Source of the DNA: Lineus longissimus
Taxonomy: Eukaryota; Nemertea; Pilidiophora; Heteronemertea; Lineidae
NCBI RefSeq assembly: GCF_910592395.1
Contig: NC_088317.1
Location: 6,758,001-6,822,000, forward strand
Reading direction: 5' to 3'
DNA length: 64,000 nucleotides
In this document: piece after piece, positions 23,853 to 36,072 of the stretch
Position numbering within the stretch: position 1 is the stretch's first letter
Layout of the letters: each line of letters opens with the position of its first letter
Program-made: the position numbers and the translations under genes
The notes under the pieces: generated by a model
Seen by the model: only the letters and a program-made list of their open reading frames with translations
What the model was told of the DNA's origin: nothing
The model's database searches: none

Positions 23853-24818
23853 CAGTCCTTCAAAAAAGTAAATGGACACACAAAAATCTAATTTTCTTGA
23901 AAACGGCTGGTGATAAATCGATGCGGTTTGCTGCATTTGATAGGGCATTTAGTTGTGCATCATGATATCTACCACTTGGAAATTTGCTATTTTACCTATA
24001 AGTCAATTTTTTCGATTTATGAAAGGTCCCAAAATCAACTTTTTTATCACGCATTTTTTGGGGGCAAATTTTATATTGACTGGAAGCTTCTGTTGAGTTA
24101 TGAGTGAATATCTAAGAAATTCCACAGTTTTCACTTGAATCTGCAACTTATTAACCCATTTGTGCAAAAGGGTTTTGTTACCCGGTCTTCTACTGCGGAG
24201 ATGCCCCCTTGATATTATTCATCTGGCCCAGACAACCGGAATCATGTCACCATTTCAATGGCCTTGTTTAATATGCCTATGAATAGCTCTCCCAGGCCTG
24301 GATTTGGCAGCTGGACAATGGGTTCACCAATATTACTTTACCCTCGCGTTTACAATACATCAATGTTAACAACATTTCCACCCCCATTCAAAACCTCAGC
24401 CAATAAGGAATTAACACTCGGGCTGCATGTTGAAACTGACATAATTGGCTATGGTCGACTTCTCCAAAGTAATTCCAAAGTCAATAAACAAGGTGCAAAA
24501 TTTTGACATAAAATGCTGTTTTCCCACCAATTAACACAAGATATTTTCATCACCTTGATGGGGACGTGGGTTTTTCATCATGGTGATTCATCCTATCAAG
24601 AAAAAGTACGAAAAAAATCAGAAACGAAAAAGTTGATTTTGGGGCCTTTTGTAAATCAATAAAAGTCGGTATTAGATAAAATGGCTAATTTTTATGTGGT
24701 AAATACCATGATGCACAACTAAATGTCCTATCAAATGCAGCAAACCGAATCGATTTATCACCAGCCGTTTTCAAGAAAATTAGATTTTTGTGTGTCCATT
24801 TACTTTTTTGAAGGACTG
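23853..24818. mobile_element. Mariner/Tc1-like non-autonomous element with very long TIRs
   Basis: Present only in copy 2; copy 1 shows the empty site (ATGTACATGT near 11670). It starts CAGTCCTTCAAAAAAGTAAA and ends with the exact complement. TA is duplicated at both sides (23851-23852 and 24819-24820). The inverted repeats match closely for ~120 bp and remain recognisable for ~200 bp. No transposase frame inside. TA target and CAGT termini fit Tc1/mariner. Confidence 0.85.
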
Positions 24819-25587
24819 TACATGTAATGTACATATAGTATGTACATGTGGTATATCGATATATAACCGTTAAAGGCCTACGCCGTTCGTTCAAAAATTT
24901 TAATTTGTAATTGAATTTAAAAATGTCCAATTGCGGAAATACGTACTAAATATAAATTTCAACATTGCCGTTGTGTAGACTGATATACAAATACTATGAA
25001 TACCAAGTTTAAACAAATTTGTATTCACAATAACTGCACTACGGCATTGTGTATAAGTTGATTTCTATTTAACTGGACCACAAGTAATTACGAACGGCGT
25101 ACCCCTTTAAATATTAAGTTACTATGACCACGAAAGTGTAGGTCGAATGTATGTGCTATACATCCGTGCCGTGCATGACCACCCTTGAAAATCAATTCTC
25201 CAGATTGCCGAGAATCAGACAAGCCTTTCAACTTGCCGAGTTTGCCTGTCCCAGGAAAGGAAGAAGCCAGTCAATACGGTTAGATAATGCTGTGTTGTTG
25301 GAGCCTTTCAATAAAATACGGTTGTGTTCATCTGGAAATACGGTTTTTCAAGCATGAGAATGCACCGCCAGTTTGCCCCATGGATAATCTACGAATTGGA
25401 AAAATACATGGGTAAATATTGTACGTGCACCCCGGAGAAACCCGTTGGTTTGTTTTGAGCCTGCATGTGACGTCATACATGTTACCAGTGGCAAATCGCT
25501 GCAAGTTCAATTGCTATTCTGTCGGTTTCCAACCAAATTGCTCATGCCAATTCCTTAGTCAATATTTGTTTTTGGCGTAAAAACGTA

Positions 25588-25765
25588 CAGTAGAACCTCC
25601 CTTAGCAGATAACTCTCTATTAAGGACACCCTTTCTATTAAGGACACTCGTTTTGGTCCCAAATTGGGTGTTTCCATTCAATTTCACCTCTCTACTCAGG
25701 ACACCTCTCTATTAAGGAGAGCACTTGTCAGTCCCGAGGGTGTCCTTAATAGAGAGGTTCTTCTG
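25588..25765. mobile_element. TA-flanked MITE, unit copy 3
   Basis: Same element as 263-433, with small substitutions and a few extra bases near the left arm. Its right end reads CAGAAGAACCTC on the minus strand, closer to the left terminus than in copies 1 and 2. Confidence 0.7.
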
Positions 25766-27129
25766 TAGTAACCAGACTTATGTTTGTACTTATTACCAGA
25801 AAAGGTTTATAGTGCAGCTGCATTTCACGATCTGCTTGACATGAGTGATGTCATCAAGTTCTAAATAGATTTTTAAGTGTTTTCCACTCCCAAAATTTTT
25901 AAAGGTTAGGAAGTAGCAAAGTATCTGTCAATCATATATTGTCTCACATCAGGTTATCTGCCATTTTTTACGCCAGCTCCCAAGACCAACGGAAACTTAG
26001 GCGTGAACTCGGGGGGAGGGGTCGTGACCCCGTGCTCCCGACAACCAAAGCTTTTTTCAAAAATATTGTGCAATAAAGTAAAACCTTTAAAACTTCCGTT
26101 TCTTTTTTATTTTTAGTATAAAACGTCGGCGGATCCCTAAACCAGGACCGTGTGCATTCAGGCCGGCGCTGGTGACACTCCTTCTCAGTTGAGAAGGATC
26201 ATTTCTACGCTTCTCTCTGACTTTGCACACATCGGCAAGATCTGGAACAGGCATCAATATTGGGCAAATATGAAAGAAAACAATTACCAAATTGCCCCCC
26301 CCCCCCGTCTTTAACTGTTGCTCGGGTGCCAGATTTCGTGATAACTCGCGACTATGCTCTTGTCTCCCTCAACTCTCAGATCGGTCGAACACTAGAGGTG
26401 AGCAGTGTTATATCAGAGTCTTTCAATAACGAAAGACTCTCGTTACATGTATTTACGCAGACTAACTGCTTTTCGGCCAAAAGGTCCATCACCACAGTCA
26501 GATGCACATTCATTGATGATAGTGATCAGATGCTCAGAACTTAACCTTTACTTTCAACGTTGTCCCCCCCCCCCCCACGCACGCACACACACACACACTC
26601 GAGAAAAAAACATCCTGGATCCGGTGCCAGACGTTATACTTACTGCAACAAATCTGAGAATTTCAATTTTTCGGGAAAAAATGTCATTTTTTATACAGAA
26701 GTTTCGCGCATACCTCGCCGTCTGACCCAGGCCTGATTTGAAAAGTACAGTCCAGCGAAGTTGTAAATTTTTTACCCGGACAATAGCGGTTTCGGTTTTA
26801 TACCGATCATTAACTGAGATTTTATTTTATTTGACACTTAATTGGAGATGTTTTAGAATAGAAATTGATATCTCACTGTCGGTATTGATTGTCTCGCCCA
26901 AACCGCTCGGGTGGAGCTAAAATATTAGCCAAAAATTTGGCTCTGTCTCGGTTTTGGTCCGCATTTCAGCTCCACCTCGCAGTTTGGGTGAGACAACCAA
27001 TACCCCCAGTTCTGTAACAATTCCTTAAATGAAGATGACCTCAGTTCGTTTAGAGAGGAGCTCCCAACCTTGAAATGAGCATTCAATTCATTTCGAAAGA
27101 GTTCTAAATGCCTTAAAATTTGGAGGTAT

Positions 27130-28156
27130 ATATAATAATAATAGTAATAATAATAAAATACAGTATATTATAGTGCCCTGTCCAAGCTCTAGGCTTGCTC
27201 CAGGGCACTGTACAGAGTTTCAAGCATTTTAAAATGTCTATATGAAAATAATAATTGAGTCCATTTTAGTTAAAAGTGTCCATACTAAAAGTGTCCAAAA
27301 GGGTTAAATGTCAAAAGCTGATTTGAAAGGTGGGTTTTTAAAGCACGACTAAAAGATTTGGAGTCATTTATCACAGCAAGATCTTCCGGCAGAGAGTTCC
27401 ACAAGTTCGGACCACTACATTGAAACGAACGATGACCATTTTTATTTTTTGTCCTTGGAATAATTAATCTATGTTTGAATTGTGAGCGTAGTGGCCTAGT
27501 TAGCTGGTAAAGATTGACTAGTTCGGATAAATATGATGGTGCTGTGCCATGAAGTGCGCGGTAAACATGCAATAAAACCTTGAATAAAATTCTATATTTG
27601 ACTGGCAGCCAATTATGTGGTGATTTTAAAACTGGAGTGATGTGTTCATTTCGTTTGGTTCTCGTAATAATCCTGGCTGCCATATTTTGAACCCATTGGA
27701 GTCGGCTTATTGTTGTGTCAGGCAGACCATACAGCAAGGCATTGCAATAATCCAAACGTGATGTAACAAGTCCATGAATGAGAAACTTTGTTGCAATGGG
27801 AGTCAGAGATTTGCGAATTCTGCCAATATTCCTGAGATACATGTATCACGTTCTACTAACATTGTTCACGTGTTTTTCCATCGATAGATGTCGATCGTAA
27901 ACAACACCGAGATTTTGAACTGATTCGGCCGGAGAAATAGACAACCCGTCGATGTTAACATTCACGGCGATCGGTTCTCCACGGGAAAATTTGGAAGTAT
28001 ACAGCATAACTTCAGTTTTATATCCGTTTAGTTTCAAAAGGTTGCTCTCCATCCACGTACCAATCTCATTAAGGCACGCTTCAAGTCGCTGTATCTGAAT
28101 GGTTTGACTCATCGCATTGTTCTTTTCAAGGAAAATGTACAGTATATATAGTCATT
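27130..28156 (-). mobile_element. LINE 3' fragment (non-LTR reverse transcriptase C-terminus)
   Basis: Inserted only in copy 3; copies 1 and 2 read straight through (GGAGGTATTGCGG near 1789). Minus-strand frames 27846-28112 and 27285-27842 carry the typical end of a CR1/L2/Jockey-group reverse transcriptase: [91 protein letters not shown]. One frame break separates the two parts. The 3' end, at the low coordinate, is a TTA-rich microsatellite. The 5' end is truncated, as is usual for LINE insertions. Confidence 0.9.
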
Positions 28157-29282
28157 ATTGCGGTACTGGTGACAGTCGAGTGAAAGTTAATTAGGTGGCT
28201 GGTTCTCTCTGTAAATACTTTGGTTGCAAGCCTATCTGGCATACTAACTGTACATTCATTATAATCTAAAACCATTAACTATAGGGAGACGCCACTCCCT
28301 AATGTGCGTCCACTATCAACTTCTTCACGGGGAACTCTATCAGAACTATATGTATTTACGAGCTCAAGTCCGAGGTAGGGTACCTCTTCCATCCTTGTCA
28401 GTTACCATTCCATCCATACTATTTTATCTATTGAGTGTCCTTCCTCCTTTGGTCATCATTAAAAAAAAATTTAGAGCAAGGACATTATTTTCTAGGTTTC
28501 GGACATCCATACAGGTAAGCACATATTTTGCTACATGCAAGTGGGGCGTTCTAATGGACCATGGGTACCGGATCTAGCTCGTCTTCCTCATATACAGTGC
28601 TCTCTCAACATATACGCTGCTCATAGATTTCGAAAGCGGTCCAGTAGATTAAGTTCAACCCAACTATCCCATTACTGTACCAATATAAATGTACCAGCTA
28701 ATATTGGCTGGGTATATTTGGCGAGCTGCTCGCCGAACATGCATCATTTTTGCCCTGATTGGAGAACCGCTCACCGAACAGCACGGAAAAGCAACCCTGT
28801 TTGGCGGGCTCGGCTCGCCAAACAGGTAAAAAATTCGACCCTGTTTGGCGAGCTGGAGACTTTACAACACATTAACCAATCGGTCGGAGAGCAGTGACGT
28901 CATCTTTGAATTAATATACGCATAATTAACAATGGCCGATTTCTCACTCTCGATTCAGTTTCTTTTACTAAACTCGTGTTCTTGTCAAAAATCGATTTAG
29001 TCTGGTTACTCTAAGGAGGAATATACACGAGTATGTGATTTACTGATAAGCGTAATAAATGCATTGGGTAGATTGCGAATGCCCATCGCTATAACTCGAG
29101 TAGTGTTGTAAACCGCTTTGCCATTGAATGATAATGAGCTCTTCGACAACTATAGATATTAATGAGTTCGGTTCTCCATTCAAGGCAAAAAAGTCGCTGT
29201 TTGGCATGCCGGGCTCGCCAAATAGTCACTTCCTTTAAGATTACCAATTAATCCACAAACTCACTATTAATTGAGGTGATCA

Positions 29283-30064
29283 ATCAATCAATCAATCATT
29301 TGGGATTTAAGGTGCCCATATCCACAAAAAAAACGTGATCAAAGACACCAGAGAAATCAATCCAAAAAATATAAGCTGCTGGCTATTTTGACAGACTGCT
29401 GCCTAGTTAGAGAACAGGAAAGTTTTCAGCTTTCTCTTGAAGACAAGGATAGTGCTGCTCTCACGAATTTCCTGTGGTAGCCCGTTCCACAGGCGCGGCG
29501 CAACACCAGCAAAAGCCCTGTCTCCAGAGGAAGCCATCCTGCTGCGTGGTTGCACCAGCAGCAGTCTGTCCGAGGAACGCAATGATCGGGACGGGTTATA
29601 CATTGTTAGAAGATCTTGCAAATAAGCTGGCGCAACACCATTTATGCATTTAAATGTTAGCAACAGAACTTTGAATTTAATTCTGCTGGCTACGGGCAAC
29701 CAGTGGAGGTCACGGAGAATGGGAGAAATATGATCTGATCTTGCAACTCCAGTCACCATCCTCGATGCACAATTCTGGACCCTTTGCAATGAAGCAACAC
29801 TCTGCTGAGGTAAACCAATCAGCAGTGCACTCAGCCCATCCAATTTGGATGTCACGAATGCATTTACAAGCGTAGCAGTTGCATCAGGGGTCAGAAACTT
29901 TCTGATCAGACCAATGTTGTGCAGGTGATAATAACTGAACCTGCAGATAGATCGTATATGGTGGTTCATTGAGACATGTTCGTCAAACAACGCGCCTATA
30001 TTTCTAGCCAAAGAGACTGCAGCAATGTTTTGGTCACCAATCTTGACAGATGTTGGATGGACAG
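29283..30064 (-). mobile_element. Second LINE 3' fragment (different family)
   Basis: Inserted only in copy 3 within GAGGTGATCACACA (copy 1 near 2914). The minus-strand frame 29403-30071 is open and encodes VSLARNIGALFDEHVSMNHH, FVTSKLDGLSALLIGLP, SLQRVQNCASRMVTG, LHWLPVASRIKFKVLLLTF and RLWNGLPQEIRES, a CR1/L2-like RT C-terminus. The 3' tail is a tandem TGAT repeat (29280-29300). It is 5'-truncated. It is clearly diverged from the fragment at 27130-28156, so the two are independent events. Confidence 0.9.
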
Positions 30065-31381
30065 CACACACAAGGCAGGGGACAATGTGGATATGAGCAG
30101 ATCAACTGACCTTGAAATAGTGGGCAGTGCTCGGGCAGTGCTCAGGCAGTGGTTTAGAAAGCGTCAGTGGTCAAGAGTCGGGTTTCATGGGGGTGAATCC
30201 CAGGGGTAGTTCGCGAGGAATAAGAGATGGTCTGCGTTCAATAAGTGAATTGTACTTGGGTTTTGTGTGTATCTTCGCTGATACCCTCCCAACCAATGTC
30301 GAGATTACACATAATGCAGGCGACACTGTGGTTATGAAGGGACTTAGACTTGACGTAAAATCTATAGTTCATTCGTACACACTGTCAGTGCATATAACGT
30401 TTTGCCATATCAAATTTTACTAAACGTTTATATACATATATCAACGTTTTAAGTCGAACTTTAATGTTGTATTCTAGTGAAGGTAATCTTGCAATGTAAC
30501 ATATCGTAACCTAAGAAAAGTGACATGATGCAAAGGCTCTCGTCCAGATACAAGCTGTTAAATAAATAGATGCTGGTCTTTCTAAATATATTATATTCGA
30601 TTGCTTCTGTAGACCAGTAATATTTGCTTTCGATATTTTAATCAAAGACATCAAAAGGCTTACATATTGCCAAGTATGGTCAATGCTGCGATCACACCGT
30701 AAAGGGTAAAGTACAATGCAGATAATTCCTTCGATACTTTTTTCTCCTGTTTCTTTCTTTAGCTATTCTGAAGCTGTTTTGCGTTTTTACAATTTTGCTT
30801 GAACTCTTGAAGAAAAATGCATCAATATGGCCAGCTCCTGCCTATAGTCCTACATTACTTACATGAAATAATTTACCACTACACTCAGCGCAAGTTTGAT
30901 AAAGTTACTCAATATAAAATGAGACCCTCTGCTCTCGCTGTGCGAAATAATCCACTCCCTGTCAAAATGTAGCTATTGTAGGCTACCGTTCCGTGGAGCA
31001 GCGAAATGCGTTCCAAATAAAATCAGAAGCCAAGCTCGATCTCTTTGACATGACGAGGCGGAACCTTAAAGCGGTATGTTAGTGTAGGCCATCTTGCAAT
31101 GTGACATATTGCATCCTCCGCAGAAAAGTGACATGATGCACAGACTTGTGTCCAGATACAAATTGTAACACAAGTAACTGCTGATCTTGCTGAAAATTTA
31201 ATATTCGAATTCCTGCGAAGACTACTTGTGTTTGCTGCCGATATTTTGGTGAAAAACGTCACATACGTATTACCTGAAATAGATATTTCAATTCATTGAA
31301 TATGTCGACCGGAGTGCGCCGTCTTGTCTTACCAATTTTGCGGGGAAGGTCGTCAATAAAAATTTTGATGTTGACCATGAC

Positions 31382-31573
31382 CTATACATGCTTCCCGAAA
31401 TTGGTGGCTTGCATTGGAACTAACTTTTTCCCCCTTGTCCGTCATCAAAGGCATTCAAGTGTGTTGGTCAACCATGACTATCTCCTTTGTCCCTCCACCA
31501 TAAGGCCTAGTTTCCCCTTATGACATCACTATTTCGGACACTCAGCGCCCCATTTCTGGAAAGGTGTATAGGC
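31382..31573. mobile_element. Small (~190-bp) MITE, copy 3 only
   Basis: Absent from copies 1 and 2 (GACCATGACCTGTCC near 4383). Its ends are short inverted repeats, CCTATACA and TGTATAGG. A second copy of the same sequence lies inside the 38251-39873 element (from about 38690, resumed at about 39308-39449), interrupted there by a poly-C and G-rich block. Confidence 0.65.
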
Positions 31574-32155
31574 ACCTGTCCAGATTACGGATGGCAATTT
31601 ATCACCTTGTATCATGCAATGTCCGATGCAGCAGTAGATTATTGCTGACAATATTTTTTTTTGATTGCGATATCATGGTGCGGTGCACTCATCGGAGAAT
31701 ACCTGTACATTGACGGGTGATTTCAAAGTTGGTGTTCAGTGGTGTTAGTGTTAGTGTTGGCTGACAGTGTTGGTGTCTTCTCAGAGCCCAAAACAGCATG
31801 GCAGCTGCTGACACCAGCTCTTGACACTGGTGTGAACATCAGTGTTTATTCAACAACAGGGCCCATATTCATAAATTACTGTTTTTAACTGAAGTGCCAT
31901 AAAACCCTAAATGGTCATCTTCCCTAAGTTCCCGCCCCACCTAAAATGGGATGCATAAAATACTCAACCAGGTTGACCACTTAAGTTTGAGTGCACCAAT
32001 AATCTTTCTTCAAAAGACCAGTCTCATATTTCTTGTTGATTTGTGCCTATGAATTAATTCGATATTCATTGATCGTTGGCCATCAAATGTGCAAATTACA
32101 AATCAATTTCTGTACACCAGAGCAGCTATATTGAATAGGAAGAGACACACGTGCC

Positions 32156-33065
32156 TCAGAAATGTTGCTGGACAATGTGATTTCTTGTTGCAATTGCATT
32201 TGCATCTCCAAATGGTACGACATTCTCTTCATCGTTCCTATCATCATCGGGTTGTGGCCGATGTTTGATATCCTCTTTGTCTACTGGATCGAAATCCGAA
32301 AGAGCTCTGTTGAAAGCAATATTGTGCAACATTGCACTCGTAGCAATAATTGCACTGGCTTTCACCGGTGCATAACGCAGATATCCATGCAGGCAGTGGA
32401 ATCGCCTTTTCCCTTGGCCGATGTCCCGTTCAACCAAACACCGAGTTTTGTAGTGAGACCGATTGTACCGTCGTTGCCCGGGTGTGTGAGGGTTCAAGAA
32501 TGGTGTCATCAGTCAAGGTGGCAATGGATCCCCACTGTCATCATGAATGACTGCATCGCCTTCCGGTGCTCCGTTAAACCAAACACGGAGTTTTCCTGTG
32601 AGACCGAATGTACCGTCGTTGCCCGGGGGCCTTAGGGTTCAAAAATGGTATCATCAGCCAAGGCCGCAATGGATACCCACGGTCACCAAGGATGATCTCA
32701 TCCCCTTCCCAAGGTCTCATGATATCGATTTCTGCGCTCTCTCTGAGCACAACGGGGTTATGGGTGCTAGTGGGCCATCTAATCACAACATTGATAAACC
32801 TAAAATTTGCATTGAAAAAAACGTCGACATTGATGGAATACGAGTCTTCTCCTGTTACATATTATCTCCACTCGTGAAACGAAGGTCGTAGTATCCAAAT
32901 ATGTGTTCCATGAACCACACCGATGATATCGGGAAATCGTGCAGTCGGATTAATTGTTTGCCGATCAAATCGACATCGCTGATACAATTCTATGTCGTTG
33001 TAGATGTCCGGTGGATTTGCATGTAATGTAAATGGTGTGCAGAAAGCATGAGTTGAGTGGATCAC
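32156..33065 (-). pseudogene. HARBI1-like transposase remnant, copy 3
   Basis: Same remnant. This copy shows the upstream part best: 32862-33065 reads FPDIIGVVHGTHIWILRPSF, the counterpart of the conserved segment around the first catalytic aspartate in HARBI1-type proteins, here H instead of D. The downstream blocks LGDRGYPLRPW, RSHRKTPCLV and VERDIGQGKRRF lie in other frames. Confidence 0.85.
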
Positions 33066-34066
33066 CGCTTGTCAAAAGTGCTGGCTGTGTGTGAATCCAA
33101 ACCTTAAACATGTTTAAGAGAGTGTGTGATGCTAATAGAACATAATGTTAGCGTAGTCGGCTTTGTTGCTATAACCTGTCAGATTTCAGATTATTGGGGT
33201 TATTTTGATGGATTAGTTCAATTGTTCACAGCCAGTCTGATTTTTTAGCGCTAATAACTACGTTATCGTTCGTTCAAGGGATATCGTAATAGTAAGGGAC
33301 TTTCCTGTAATTCCAGGTCCAACAATCGTGTTATGCAATGCAGCCACTGCGGCGTCTCCAACGGGAATGGAAAACATGGTTGTTGACGTGGTTTGTCCCT
33401 CGTGTCGAGGATGAGCAATCGGCATCTGCATTTTGGGGCTTCACATGATTCACTTGATGCGGAAGATAAAATGATAATGATATATATGGATAACTTAATT
33501 TTGAAACAAGGCCATTATTAAAATAATTTATTATAGCAAATGAATACACGGTATGTCCTCGTCAATACCGGTAGCCTATCATTTATGTACTATAATAGTA
33601 GGACTCAGTAGGCCCTGGTCCCGCCTTTATTGTGACTTGTCATGCACAATCTGCAAAGCGCCGCTTCCCATACCGCCCTAAAACATTTGGCCATATGAAT
33701 AAAAACTAGCATTTGCTTTTACTACCGATTTTGAAGCATTTGCTTGTACTCATGAATAAAACCATATAGCAAATGTTAGGAAAATGAAAGTTTTGCTTCA
33801 AGTCAAAGCAAATGCTATTTAGCATCTAGGGTTTGCTTCGTAATGAAGTAAATGCTTGTCTCGATATGAATAAAGTGTAGCTTATGCTTTTTACTTGGTA
33901 GGAAATGCTTCGATTTTTTAAGGTTGCTCCAGAGCAGACTTGAAAGTCGAAGTAAATGGTTGGTCATCATCGCTATGGCTGGTTTTATGCGTGTTCATCA
34001 GAAAAAGGTGTATTTGCCGCGAAGGGCATGTCTTGTAGGGACATATCGTTTACTGTATTAATTTGA

Positions 34067-34938
34067 TGAGGACCACGTGCAGTGGATGGCGGAGCATTTT
34101 CTTATTGATTCGAGGGAAACTCGAGCTGGGTGTTTGAGTGCAAGACACCAAATGGAAGTTTTTCTTCGGTATTTGGGAGACCCGGGATTTTAATCTGGCG
34201 TGGCAGAGGACAAAGGAATCCATCAAAGCACTGTTTCCAAAACATTTGCGAAAGTCTTATCTCAGGTGACGGAAAAAGCAAGGCTCTGGATAAAATGTCC
34301 AACTTCCCAGATGGAATACGTCATTCGCAGCAACTCTGGCAGCAGAAGTACCAGATTCTGGGTACTGTCGGTTCACTGGACTGTTCACATGTTAAAATTC
34401 TAAAACCAGATGGACCCCGCGGACATGGAGACGAGTACATCAACAGAAAAGGCTTGGCCTCCATCAACGTTCAAGCAACGTGTGATTCCGCCGAACACTT
34501 TATAAGCATGGATGCAAAATGGCCAGGTTCCGTGCACGACAGTAGAAATTGGAAAAACTCAGATGTTGGAAGGTTTATTACACACTCGCCTCATCACGGC
34601 AGGTGCACTCCTCCTCGGAGACCAGGGTTACGGAATTGCACCCTGGTTACTGACTCCGTATGAAAATCCAGTTACACCAGAAGAAAAAAGATTCAACAGA
34701 ATCCATGCGCATGAAAGGGTTGTAATAGAGAGATGCTTCGGGCAGGTAAAGCGCAGATTCCCTATCCTGGCCAGCCAAGTAAGGCTTCCTTTACATAAAG
34801 TTCCAAGCGTCATCGTAGCGTGCTTTATGCTGCACAATGTGGCAAAGTATTTGAATGATTGATATGAGGACTTCACCGATGTTGCAGAAGACATTGACAG
34901 CGACGACGACGAGTCGGATGGTGATGGCAATGATGATG
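34067..34938 (+). pseudogene. Harbinger transposase, copy 3 (frameshifted)
   Basis: Same product. Here GSLDCSHVKI continues in frame through INRKGLASINV to GSVHDSRNW (34130-34663), which shows the ancestral frame joining the first two catalytic aspartates. A later shift moves LLGDQGYG...VIERCFGQVKRRF to 34512-34862. Inactive. Confidence 0.9.
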
Positions 34939-35172
34939 TTGACGCTAGGATGCAGTAACTAGGACAGGACAAACGACGCACTATCGCGGAACTCCTTGAT
35001 TAAACCTGGAGGTCGGATTCAGGTAAAGTTTAGGTGGTTAACACTGTCTGAGCAACGTGACTTGAAGATGACAAGAGCTCAGAACTATTACCTTCTGGAA
35101 TGATCAGGGCAAAAATATGTAACACCAGAAAGAGCTGGCTCGCTTAATTGTAATCATTCGTTGGAAATGCGA

Positions 35173-35538
35173 TTATATTTCCATTTGAACTTACCTTTCA
35201 CACAACTGATGGTTGGATTCGTGTCTGCCTCCATCATCGTCAACAGCATCCTTTCCCACTTTTTCATAACGATCGCTCGATTTCCTGTTCAGCCTTAATA
35301 TCAGCCTTCATGTTATTTATCTTCTTCAGCAGTTGTTTTTCATCTAAATGTTATCCTCCTGCCTTCTTGTATTTCTGCAAGAATTCCTTTTGCGCAACAC
35401 TTTTCGCTCTTTTATTTTTGGGAGCTGAGACTTACTCAAAAGTACTGGGAATTCCCTCAAGACAGACACGAAAGTCATCTGGCGGTCGAAAGCCGCTGTA
35501 TCTCCCGAATTGTCGACAGATGAATCCGATTCTGACAT
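35173..35538 (-). pseudogene. Harbinger Myb/SANT-like protein, copy 3
   Basis: Same gene with the 21-bp gap seen in copy 1, the shared frameshift, and substitutions at the 3' end that destroy the original stop codon. Confidence 0.65.
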
Positions 35539-36072
35539 CTTTTGAGCAGTAGGCCTACAAGCGAGTATTCCACAGGTCACACACACGCATTATGCCGTCA
35601 AAACATAACCTCATGACCTCAACGAACAATACCAAAACCACAAGATGAAATAGATCACCACCGGTTCAAATCGTACCTACCGCACAGTCCATTCATCCGA
35701 AATTCGACATCGGGATTGACCCTCAAGCACTTACTTGAAAATTTCTAGCAAAGCATTTGCTTTATTAATTCGAAAACAAGCATAATCTTTTACTTTTAGC
35801 AAATGCTGCTTCTACTTGAAGCATTTGCTTGCAAGCAAATGCTAGTTTTTATTCATATGGCCCATTGACTAACAAAACATTAGAAATACCCGCTGGTGTG
35901 GCTTACAGATCTTTAGCCAATGACTGTGACGACCTGTGCACACAATAACATTTAAATAACACTGTTCATGGAGCATAAATAGCCAATTATAATACATGCA
36001 ATATATGGCACCCCAAGAGTCCTCTTCAAAAATGGCACCTGATACCGGTATTCACGAGGACGACCTGTAATA

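Larger units (their letters stand above)
12185..25339. repeat. Tandem unit, copy 2
   Basis: Second copy, collinear with copy 1. The extra ~970 bp is explained by one mariner-like insertion at 23853-24818; without it the unit length matches copy 1. It carries the same broken Harbinger and HARBI1-like remnants and an intact secreted-protein gene. The junction with copy 3 near 25339 reads through in the same way as the copy 1/copy 2 junction, so the array is direct and seamless. Confidence 0.95.
33689..35862 (+). mobile_element. Harbinger-type DNA transposon, copy 3
   Basis: Collinear with 6496-8691, same termini. This copy lacks a frameshift in the middle of the transposase that copies 1 and 2 share, so copy 3 split off before that lesion arose, or was repaired by conversion. 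Confidence 0.85.

Noticed and set aside
23853-24506. Short frames inside the mariner-like element as a transposase remnant
   Set aside because: None shows a DD(D/E) signature or helix-turn-helix; the interior is AT-rich non-coding sequence.
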